Source: Actinomycetota bacterium (GTDB lineage: Bacteria; Actinomycetota; Thermoleophilia; Gaiellales; Gaiellaceae). Taken from it: DNA of 5,570 nucleotides. Both the position numbers and the translations under genes were made by a program. The stretch spans positions 4,963 through 10,532 of the forward strand of contig PLDP01000262.1 in the NCBI GenBank assembly GCA_003136795.1. Reading direction: 5' to 3'. This document shows positions 1 through 5,278 of the stretch, in pieces (position 1 is the stretch's first letter; the number at the start of each line of letters is the position of its first letter). A model generated the notes under the pieces. It was not told where the DNA came from. It did not search any database and saw nothing but the letters and a program-made list of their open reading frames with translations.

Positions 1-360
1 CTCGGCCTGCTCCCGGGCGGCGGCGGCACGCAGCGCGCGCCGCGGCTGATCTCCCCGGGGCGCGCCCGCTGGCTCGTCATGTCCGGCGAGCGGATCCCGG
101 CCGAGACCGCCGAGGCGTGGGGGCTTGTCGAGTTCGTCGTCGACGACCTCGAGGACGGCATCGCCCGCTATGTCGAACCGCTCGCGAAGCAGAGCCCGCA
201 CGCGATTCGCCAGATCAAGGAGCTGCTCCGCGACACGCGCGACCAGCGCAGCGACGAGCGCGAGGTGCAGGCGTTCGCCGCCTGCCTCAACTCGGAAGAC
301 GGGCAGGAGGGCGTGGCCGCGTTTCTCGAGAAGCGCGCCGCAAACTGGTCCGGGAAATGA
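1..360 (+). CDS. Enoyl-CoA hydratase/isomerase (crotonase) family protein, C-terminal part
   Basis: Partial gene, truncated by the left window edge; 119 C-terminal residues are visible, open from base 1 in frame 1 and ending in TGA at 358-360. The first residues, LGLLPGGGGTQR, are the crotonase-fold signature that follows the second catalytic glutamate (Glu164 in rat enoyl-CoA hydratase). That glutamate and Glu144 would lie just upstream of the window, so catalytic competence cannot be judged here. Further family features are the SGERIPA and EAWGLVEFVV segments (visible residues about 28-47) and the helical C-terminal tail ending in FLEKRAANWSGK. The family hydrates trans-2-enoyl-CoA to 3-hydroxyacyl-CoA in beta-oxidation, although crotonases also include isomerases and thioesterases. 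The stop overlaps the next start as ATGA, so it is the first visible member of a plus-strand operon with QOR-like, SDR and methyltransferase genes. An ATG at 79 is internal, because homology extends upstream of it to the window edge. Family call is sure; substrate is unknown. Confidence 0.93.
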   Translation, partial: LGLLPGGGGTQRAPRLISPGRARWLVMSGERIPAETAEAWGLVEFVVDDLEDGIARYVEPLAKQSPHAIRQIKELLRDTRDQRSDEREVQAFAACLNSEDGQEGVAAFLEKRAANWSGK

Positions 361-1256
361 GAGCGGTCGTGTTGCGCGAGGTCGACGGCGACCTCGCGCT
401 GGAAGAAGACTGGCCCGAGCCGACGGGCAGCGTCGTCGACGTGCGCGCCGCCGGCGTCAACTTCGCCGACATCCTCATCCGGCGCGGGCTCTACCCCCAG
501 GCGCCGGAGCTTCCGTATGTCCTCGGCAACGAGGTCGCCGGCGAGCTCGACGGGCAGCGCGTGCTCGCGCTGCCGCGCTCCGCCGGCGGATACGCCGAAC
601 GCGTCGAGGTCGATCCGCAGTGGACGTTCACGCTGCCCGACAACGCCTCGTTCGCGGCCGGTGCGTCGTTTCTCACCACGTACCTCACCGCCTACATCCC
701 GCTGCATCATCAGGTGCGCGTCACGCCGGCATCGACGGTGCTCGTCCACGCCGGCTCCGGCGGCGTCGGCTGCGCGGCGATCCAGCTCGCGAAGCACCTC
801 GGCGCGAAGGTGATCGCGACCGCGAGCTCGGACGAGAAGCGCGCGTTCGCGCTCGACGTCGGCGCCGACGAGGCGCTCGGCTACGACGAGATCGACGACC
901 TGCGCGTCGACGTGGTCATCGATCCCGTCGGCGGCGAGGTCTTCACACGCTCGCTGCCGCTGCTCAACCCGCTCGGCGCGATCGTGGCGATCGGGTTCGC
1001 GGGCGGCCTGTGGACCGATCCAAGCGTGCAATGGCTCGTCGGCCGAAACGCTGCGGTCGTCGGCGTGTACCTCGGCCGCTTGATGAAGCTGCAGCCGCAG
1101 CTTGTGCACGAGTGCGCGATTGAACTGCTCGCGCTCTGGTCGCAGGAGGAGATCGACCCGGTCGTCGGTGCGACCTTCCCGCTCGCCGAGGCCGGCGCGG
1201 CGCACGCGCTGATCGAGACCCGCAAGCATGTCGGCAAGGTGGTGCTCGAACCGTGA
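357..1256 (+). CDS. Zinc-free medium-chain reductase, NADPH:quinone oxidoreductase-like
   Basis: A 299-residue cytosolic MDR-superfamily protein of the quinone oxidoreductase/enoyl reductase type. The N-terminal GroES-like domain (about 1-115) holds the AAGVNFADILIRRGLYP segment (31-47) and LGNEVAG (56-62). The Rossmann domain has VHAGSGGVGCAAIQLAK (130-146), with the AxxGxxG nucleotide loop. The next strand, KVIATASSDEKR (151-162), has the Ser and Lys/Arg typical of NADPH binding. DVVIDPVGG (185-193) and the C-terminal HVGKVVLEP close the fold. The structural-zinc cysteine cluster of alcohol dehydrogenases is absent, as expected for zinc-free QOR members. At 299 residues it is slightly shorter than the usual 320-330, through a compact N-terminal domain. 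The ATG at 357 is chosen because it gives the family-typical MRAVVL start and overlaps the upstream stop as ATGA; no strong Shine-Dalgarno is seen, only GGGAA directly before it, so coupling is likely. The reaction is probably NADPH-dependent reduction of a quinone or an alpha,beta-unsaturated carbonyl or acyl thioester; the substrate cannot be read. Confidence 0.93.
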   Translation: MRAVVLREVDGDLALEEDWPEPTGSVVDVRAAGVNFADILIRRGLYPQAPELPYVLGNEVAGELDGQRVLALPRSAGGYAERVEVDPQWTFTLPDNASFAAGASFLTTYLTAYIPLHHQVRVTPASTVLVHAGSGGVGCAAIQLAKHLGAKVIATASSDEKRAFALDVGADEALGYDEIDDLRVDVVIDPVGGEVFTRSLPLLNPLGAIVAIGFAGGLWTDPSVQWLVGRNAAVVGVYLGRLMKLQPQLVHECAIELLALWSQEEIDPVVGATFPLAEAGAAHALIETRKHVGKVVLEP

Positions 1257-1930
1257 AGGCGCTGATCACCGGGGGTGAAGGCGGGCTCGGACGCGCGATG
1301 CGCGCACGGCTCGAGCGCGAGGGCTACGAGGTCGACTCGCTCGACCTCGTAAACGGCTTCGACGTCACCGACCCGGCGGCCTGGGAGCGCGTCGAGGCGG
1401 TCGATCTTGCCTGCCTGAACGCCGGCATCTTGACGGCCGACACCGACCTCACGAAGCTCTCGTACGACGACTACCGGCAGGCGGTCTCGGTCAACGTCGA
1501 CGGCGTCGTGCTCGGCGTGCAGCGGCTCGCGCAGGTGATGGACGAAGGCGCGATCGTCGCGACCGCGTCGCTTGCGGGCCTGGTCGGGATGCCGCTCGAC
1601 GCGATCTACTCGCTCACGAAGCACGCGGTCGTCGGCTTCGTGCGCAGCATCGCGCCGCAGATCGCGCCGATCAAGATCAACGCCATCTGCCCCGGGATCG
1701 CCGACACGCCGATGCTCGACAAGCACGACCAGCGGGCGATGTTCGCCGCGGCCGGGTTCCCTCTGCTGCGTCCGGAGGAGGTCGCCGACGCGATGTGGCT
1801 CGCCGCGACGAGCGAGGGGACGGGGGAATGCTGGTTCGTCCAGCCGGGTCGCGCGCCCGCCCCGTTTCGCTTCCCGAACGTCCCGGGGCCGCGCAGCGAG
1901 GGCACAACGGTCGGTCTGCCGCCGATCTGA
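1253..1930 (+). CDS. Short-chain dehydrogenase/reductase (classical SDR)
   Basis: A 225-residue single-domain Rossmann oxidoreductase with the full classical SDR set. It has the TGGEGGLG cofactor loop (6-13), LNAG (55-58), Asn81 in VSVNVDG, Ser106 in ATASLAG, Tyr119 and Lys123 in YSLTK, and CPG (146-148) followed by DTPM. Asp31 at the end of strand beta-2 (SLDLV) suggests NAD(H) rather than NADP(H). It is a little shorter than typical (about 245-255). It ends in a Pro/Gly-rich tail (QPGR through VPGPR to GLPPI) in place of the usual 'DGG' closing strand, so the C-terminal substrate lid is unusual. The start is GTG at 1253, overlapping the upstream stop as GTGA. AAGGTGG at 1236-1242 is a possible ribosome-binding site ten bases upstream. 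The next gene starts on the last base of its stop (TGATG). In this setting it may oxidise a 3-hydroxyacyl-CoA or another alcohol, but SDR sequence does not predict substrate. Family call is firm. Confidence 0.94.
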   Translation: MKALITGGEGGLGRAMRARLEREGYEVDSLDLVNGFDVTDPAAWERVEAVDLACLNAGILTADTDLTKLSYDDYRQAVSVNVDGVVLGVQRLAQVMDEGAIVATASLAGLVGMPLDAIYSLTKHAVVGFVRSIAPQIAPIKINAICPGIADTPMLDKHDQRAMFAAAGFPLLRPEEVADAMWLAATSEGTGECWFVQPGRAPAPFRFPNVPGPRSEGTTVGLPPI

Positions 1931-2526
1931 TGGGCGTTTGGAACCGCGTCTTCGCCGCGGCGTACGACCCGCTCCTGGCAGTCGCCGAGCGCAAGGGGCT
2001 TGCAGCAGCACGACGCTCTCTGCTCGCCGGCGCGTACGGCCGCGTGCTCGAGATCGGGGCAGGGACCGGGTTGAATCTGCCCCACTACCCCGCGGGTGTC
2101 GAGCCTGAGCTGACCGAGCCCAACCCGGCGATGGCGAAGCGACTTCGCCGTCGCGCCGAGTTCACGCTCGCTTCGGCCGACGATCTGCCGTTCCCGGACG
2201 CGAGCTTCGACACCGTCGTCTCGACCCTCGTCTTCTGCACCCTCCCCGATCTGCCGCGCGCTCTGACCGAGGTGCGGCGCGTGCTCAAGCCAGGCGGGCA
2301 GCTGCTCTTCCTCGAGCACGTGCGTGCCGAACCGGGCAGCAGGCGCGAGCGCTGGCAGGATCGCCTGCACGGTCCGTGGCGAGCACTCGCGTGCGGCTGC
2401 AACTGCAACCGGGACTTCCTCGGCGCGCTCCCTGGCGCCGGCTTCTCCGCCACCGAGGTGGCGCGTGCCGAGTGGGACTTCATGCCGGCGCTCGTCCGGC
2501 CGATCGTGATCGGCGCCGCTAGTTGA
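1930..2526 (+). CDS. Class I SAM-dependent methyltransferase, METTL7-like/UbiE-like
   Basis: A 198-residue soluble methyltransferase with a seven-strand SAM-binding fold. Motif I is VLEIGAGTGLNL (39-50). The acidic residue after strand 2 is Glu63 in LTEPNPAM. Motif II/III is ASADDLPFPDASFD (81-94), followed by VVSTLVFCTLPD. LKPGGQLLFLEHV (119-131) is the post-motif III strand. The segment PWRALACGCNCNRDFLGAL (149-167), just before AGF, resembles the 'GC-x-RD' region of METTL7-type enzymes, whose human members (TMT1A/B) methylate thiols. Here it holds three alternating cysteines (155, 157, 159). The start at ATG 1930 shares one base with the SDR stop (TGATG); the frame is open further upstream but that stretch is SDR coding sequence. 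The TGA stop lies within an eight-base convergent overlap with the YqgE-like gene. The substrate could be a small thiol, a quinone precursor or a lipid. The fold is certain and the subgroup moderately so. Confidence 0.9.
   Translation: MGVWNRVFAAAYDPLLAVAERKGLAAARRSLLAGAYGRVLEIGAGTGLNLPHYPAGVEPELTEPNPAMAKRLRRRAEFTLASADDLPFPDASFDTVVSTLVFCTLPDLPRALTEVRRVLKPGGQLLFLEHVRAEPGSRRERWQDRLHGPWRALACGCNCNRDFLGALPGAGFSATEVARAEWDFMPALVRPIVIGAAS
2519..2526. other. Eight-base convergent stop overlap, methyltransferase and YqgE-like genes
   Basis: The sequence CTAGTTGA carries the minus-strand stop TAG (CTA at 2519-2521) and the plus-strand stop TGA (2524-2526). There is no room for a conventional intergenic terminator, so each transcript must end inside the other gene or overlap it as antisense RNA. 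Confidence 0.9.
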
Positions 2527-3058
2527 GGCCGGGGTCGAACGGCATGTCGACCATCAGTTCGAACGGGCCGCCCTTGCGGTGCAGCACCGTGCGCCACAGC
2601 TCATCCGGATCGTCTGCGAATGCGTCGTCTGTCAGCGCGTCGACGACGATCCACGAAAATTCCTCGAGCTCGGCCTCGAGCTGGCCGACGCCCCAGCCGG
2701 AGTAGCCGGCGAACAGGCGCATGCGGCTGATCGAGAGGTCCTCCGGCTCGGATTCGGCGGGCATGAAGCCGAGCCGGTCCATGATCGGGGCCGCGGCGTC
2801 GTCGACATCGTTGAACTCCGCGAGCACCATGAACGCTTCCGGTTGCACGGGGCCGCCGACGAAGACCGGGTCGCTCGCGCCGGGCAGCCCTTCGAGCGCG
2901 GGCACCGCGTCGACGGCGGCGACCTCCGACGGCCGGCTGAGCACGAGGCCCATCGCACCCTCGTCGTCGTGATGGGCGATCAGGACGACGGTCTTGCGGA
3001 AGTTCGGATCGTGCAGCGCCGGCGACGAGACGAGCAGCTTTCCCTGGAGCGAGTCCAC
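2519..3058 (-). CDS. YqgE/AlgH family protein (UPF0301, DUF179)
   Basis: A 179-residue protein matching the YqgE/AlgH family along its whole length. It has GKLLVSSPALHDPNF (6-20), RKTVVLIAHHDDEGAMGLVL (21-40) then SRP, VFVGGPVQPE (65-74), RLFAGYSGWGVGQLEAEL (114-131) and a DELWRTVLHRKG ending (152-163). Family biochemistry is poorly defined: AlgH was linked to alginate regulation in Pseudomonas, YqgE usually neighbours the RuvX/YqgF gene in proteobacteria, and no enzymatic activity is generally accepted. No signal peptide or membrane segment is seen; cytosolic. The start is GTG at 3058, placed directly after the TAG of the acyl-CoA dehydrogenase gene in the same frame. No alternative start precedes it, and any later start would cut the conserved GKLL strand. 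No Shine-Dalgarno is evident, so termination-reinitiation from the upstream gene is likely. Its TAG lies antisense within the end of the methyltransferase gene. Pairing with an acyl-CoA dehydrogenase may simply reflect gene packing. Confidence 0.93.
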   Translation of the reverse strand: MDSLQGKLLVSSPALHDPNFRKTVVLIAHHDDEGAMGLVLSRPSEVAAVDAVPALEGLPGASDPVFVGGPVQPEAFMVLAEFNDVDDAAAPIMDRLGFMPAESEPEDLSISRMRLFAGYSGWGVGQLEAELEEFSWIVVDALTDDAFADDPDELWRTVLHRKGGPFELMVDMPFDPGLN

Positions 3059-4261
3059 CTACTGGAAATGCCAGCCGTCGCCGTCGGCAAACGTGCGCAG
3101 GATGCGCTTGGCGACGACCTGCCGGTGCACCTCGTCGGGCCCGTCGTAGATCCGGCCGCCGCGGGCCATCATCGCCATGTGCGCGAGCGGGGTCTCGTCG
3201 GTCAGGCCCTTCGCGCCGTGCACCTGGATCGCTCGGTCGATCACGTCGTTCATCACCTTCGCGGCGAAGAACTTGATCGCGGAGACCTCGACACGAGCCT
3301 CGTCGCCGGCGTCGATCTTGTGCGCGGCGTCGAGCGTCATCAGGCGGCACGCCTGGATCTCGACGTAGCTGTCGGCGATCCAGTTCTGCACCGTCTGCTT
3401 CTTCGCAAGCGGTTCGCCGAACGCCTCGCGCTCGAGCGAGTAGCGGCACATCAGGTCGAACGCGCGCTGCATCTGCGCGAGCCACCGCATGACGTGGTGG
3501 ATGCGCCCTGGGCCGAGGCGCTTCTGTGCGATCAGGAAGCCGGTGCCTTCGGCGCCGAGCGTGTTTGTCACCGGCACGCGGACGTTCGTGTACCGCACCT
3601 CGCAGTGCGTCGACCAGCCGCGTCCACGGTGGCCCATCGTCGGCACTGCGCGCACGACGTCGACGCCCGGGGTGTCGGCCGGCACGATGATCTGGGTCGC
3701 GCGCGCGTGTGGCGCAGCATCGGGGTCGGTGACCGCCATCACGATCCCGAACGCGGCGCCTTCGGCGCCCGACGAGAACCACTTGTGGCCGTCGATCACC
3801 CAGTCGTCGCCGTCGCGCACCGCGCGTGTGCGCAGCGTCGTCGGATCGGAGCCGGGCACCTCGGGCTCGGTCATCGAGAAGAACGAGCGGATCTGGCCCG
3901 CGACGAGCGGGAAGAGCCAGCGTTCCTTCTGCTCTTCGGTGCCGAACATGTGGAGGATCTCCGCGTTGCCGGCGTCGGGCGCCTGGCAGCCGAAGATCAA
4001 CTGGCCCCAGACGGTGAGGCCGATCTGCTCGTTCAGGTAGGCGTAGTCGAGGAACCCGGTGCCGGTGCCTCCCGCCTCCGGCGGCACGTGCGGCGCCCAG
4101 AGGCCAAGCTCGCGCACCTCGTCACGGAGCTTCGCGACGAGCGCATCGGACTCGTCGTTCTCCTGGTCGAGAATGTGCTCGTTCGGGAGCACGCGCTCGT
4201 TCATGAAGGCGCGGACCTGCTCGAGCCGCTCCGCGGGTGGGGCAAAACTTGAGGTGGTCAT
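3059..4261 (-). CDS. Acyl-CoA dehydrogenase, ACAD10/11-like
   Basis: A 400-residue FAD-dependent acyl-CoA dehydrogenase, the usual full length. The N-terminal helical domain (about 10-125) is followed by FSMTEPEVPGSDPTTL (128-143), the flavin/substrate-binding TEPxxxSD signature, and by WVIDGHKWFSSGA (154-166). Then come DNVRVP-like YTNVRVP (224-230), RLGPGRIHHVMR (248-259), REAFGEPLA (278-286), IDRAIQVHGAKGL (341-353) and IYDGPDEVHRQVVAKRIL (371-388). Asp373 in YDGP aligns with the catalytic base Glu376 of medium-chain ACAD; Asp in (A/Y)DGPDEVH is typical of the ACAD10/11 branch. The branch acts on long, branched or 4-hydroxyacyl-CoAs, with electrons passing to electron-transfer flavoprotein. 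The start at ATG 4261 (MTTSSF) is chosen because the open frame further upstream is antisense to the LLM gene and lacks ACAD homology. It is divergent from that gene across 18 bases, and an in-frame YqgE-like gene follows directly. A phosphotransferase, the usual partner, lies on the same strand beyond the LLM gene. Confidence 0.95.
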   Translation of the reverse strand: MTTSSFAPPAERLEQVRAFMNERVLPNEHILDQENDESDALVAKLRDEVRELGLWAPHVPPEAGGTGTGFLDYAYLNEQIGLTVWGQLIFGCQAPDAGNAEILHMFGTEEQKERWLFPLVAGQIRSFFSMTEPEVPGSDPTTLRTRAVRDGDDWVIDGHKWFSSGAEGAAFGIVMAVTDPDAAPHARATQIIVPADTPGVDVVRAVPTMGHRGRGWSTHCEVRYTNVRVPVTNTLGAEGTGFLIAQKRLGPGRIHHVMRWLAQMQRAFDLMCRYSLEREAFGEPLAKKQTVQNWIADSYVEIQACRLMTLDAAHKIDAGDEARVEVSAIKFFAAKVMNDVIDRAIQVHGAKGLTDETPLAHMAMMARGGRIYDGPDEVHRQVVAKRILRTFADGDGWHFQ

Positions 4262-4279
4262 TCCCGTAGCATCGCACCG
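4262..4279. promoter_or_regulatory. 18-base divergent intergenic region with overlapping candidate -10 elements
   Basis: This is the only non-coding stretch in the window and separates two ATG starts facing away from each other. On the plus strand TAGCAT (4267-4272) fits the actinobacterial -10 consensus TANNNT and ends seven bases before the ATG at 4280, so transcription could begin on the A of the start codon (leaderless mRNA). On the minus strand GATGCT (4273 to 4268) matches NANNNT and ends six bases before the ATG at 4261. The two hexamers share five base pairs. Neither gene has a convincing Shine-Dalgarno, which agrees with leaderless translation. A TTGAGG at 4249-4254 is -35-like but sits only 12 bases from TAGCAT. 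The promoter assignment is inferred from motif and spacing alone. Confidence 0.5.
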
Positions 4280-5278
4280 ATGCGGCTCGGCTTCTACATG
4301 GGCTACGCGCAGCCTGGGACAAACCCGCTGGAGCTGCTCGAGCTGGCGCGCGAGGCGGAGACGCTCGGCTACGACTCCGCCTGGGCCGCGGAGGCCTGGG
4401 GCGTCGATGCGATCACCCCGCTCGCCTGGCTCGGGGCGCAGACGACGACGCTGAAGCTCGGCACGGGGATCATGCAGCTGCCGGGCCGTTCGCCGGCGAA
4501 TGCGGCGATGACCGCGGTCACGCTCGACCTGCTCTCGGGCGGGCGCTTCCTGATGGGGCTCGGCACGTCCGGCCCGCAGGTCGTCGAGGGCTGGCACGGC
4601 CAGGAGTGGGGGAAGCCGCTCGGGAAGACGCGTGAGTACGTCGAGATCGTGCGCACGATCGTGCGCCGCGAGCGCCTCGAGCACCACGGCGAGCACTACG
4701 ACATCCCGGTGCAGGGCGGTACGGGGCTCGGCAAGCCGCTGAAGTTGATGGCGCGCCCGTTGCGCGCTGAGATCCCGATCTATCTCGCCGCGATCGCGCC
4801 GAAGGCCGTTGAGCAGACCTTCGAGATCGCCGACGGCTGGCTGCCGATCTTCTGGTCGCCCGAGCAGGCGCGCACCGTGTTCCCGCTCGACCGGGCGCGT
4901 GAAGGGTTCGACATTGCACCGTCGGTGCCGGCGCTCGTCACCGACGACGTCGAGTCCGGTCGCGCGATGCTCAAGGAGTACTACTCGTTCTACATCGGCG
5001 GAATGGGCGCACGTGGGAAGAACTTCTACAACGATCTCTTCACGCGCTACGGCTACGAGGCGGAGGCGCGCGAGATCCAGGATCTGTTCCTCGGCGGCAA
5101 CCAGCGCGAAGCCGCGGCGAAGGTGCCGGACGCGTTCGTCGACGAGGTCGCGCTGGTCGGTTCGGTCGAGCGGATCCGCGACCGGCTCGCCGCGTGGCGG
5201 GAGAGTGGCGCGACGACGCTGCTCGTCTCGACGCGCGACTCGGCGACGCTGCGCGGCGTCGCCGAAGCGGCTAGCTGA
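4280..5278 (+). CDS. LLM-class (luciferase-like) oxidoreductase, probably F420-dependent
   Basis: A 332-residue TIM-barrel protein of the bacterial luciferase-like superfamily. Opening MRLGFYMGYAQPG is the first barrel strand. GYDSAWAAEAWGVDAITPLA (30-49) and GTGIMQLPGRSPANAAMTA (61-79) follow, then TLDLLSGGRFLMGLGTSGPQ (81-100) and VVEGWHGQEWGKPL (101-114). REYVEIVR, GEHYDIPVQG and IPIYLAAIAPKAVE (165-178) precede FEIADGWLPIFWSPE (181-195). A helical C-terminal part ends in VALVGSVERIRDRLAAW-type sequence (290-306). The GTSGPQVVEGWHG type is usual for actinobacterial F420-dependent members; FMN use cannot be excluded. Family members reduce or oxidise alcohols, enones and cofactor-linked substrates; this one's substrate is unknown. 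The start at ATG 4280 keeps the first barrel strand; the internal ATG at 4298 would remove it. The gene is divergent from the acyl-CoA dehydrogenase, probably leaderless, and lies opposite in strand between the phosphotransferase and dehydrogenase genes. Its TGA overlaps the phosphotransferase stop by eight bases. Confidence 0.94.
   Translation: MRLGFYMGYAQPGTNPLELLELAREAETLGYDSAWAAEAWGVDAITPLAWLGAQTTTLKLGTGIMQLPGRSPANAAMTAVTLDLLSGGRFLMGLGTSGPQVVEGWHGQEWGKPLGKTREYVEIVRTIVRRERLEHHGEHYDIPVQGGTGLGKPLKLMARPLRAEIPIYLAAIAPKAVEQTFEIADGWLPIFWSPEQARTVFPLDRAREGFDIAPSVPALVTDDVESGRAMLKEYYSFYIGGMGARGKNFYNDLFTRYGYEAEAREIQDLFLGGNQREAAAKVPDAFVDEVALVGSVERIRDRLAAWRESGATTLLVSTRDSATLRGVAEAAS
5271..5278. other. 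Eight-base convergent stop overlap, LLM oxidoreductase and phosphotransferase genes
   Basis: CTAGCTGA holds the minus-strand TAG (CTA at 5271-5273) and the plus-strand TGA (5276-5278). It differs by one base from the overlap at 2519-2526. No hairpin terminator is visible on either side. Confidence 0.88.

Noticed and set aside
117..356. In-frame upstream extension of the QOR-like gene
   Set aside because: It overlaps the enoyl-CoA hydratase coding sequence in another frame and is Arg-rich. MDR homology starts at the ATG at 357.
168..1229. Minus-strand open frame of 353 codons opposite the QOR-like gene
   Set aside because: Arg/Asp/Val-rich antisense shadow of a well-supported MDR gene; no recognisable motif.
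1795..1929. In-frame upstream extension of the methyltransferase
   Set aside because: This stretch encodes the conserved C-terminal part of the SDR in another frame; the ATG at 1930 with TGATG overlap is the natural start.
881..2011. Minus-strand open frame of 376 codons across the QOR-like, SDR and methyltransferase genes
   Set aside because: Spans parts of three real plus-strand genes and shows only compositional sequence.
2579..4252. Long plus-strand open frame of 557 codons opposite the acyl-CoA dehydrogenase and YqgE-like genes
   Set aside because: Its codons lie exactly opposite the sense codons of both genes, which share a frame. A stop would need TTA, CTA or TCA in the sense genes, rare in GC-rich DNA. 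The protein is His/Arg/Val-rich low-information sequence, and both sense genes are clear family members.
4249..4254. TTGAGG as a -35 box for the LLM promoter
   Set aside because: It matches TTGA but lies only 12 bases from TAGCAT, too close for a standard sigma-70 type promoter.
4262..4696. 145-codon upstream extension of the acyl-CoA dehydrogenase reading frame
   Set aside because: It is antisense to the LLM gene in the codon-aligned register and has no ACAD similarity. The ATG at 4261 gives a normal 400-residue enzyme.
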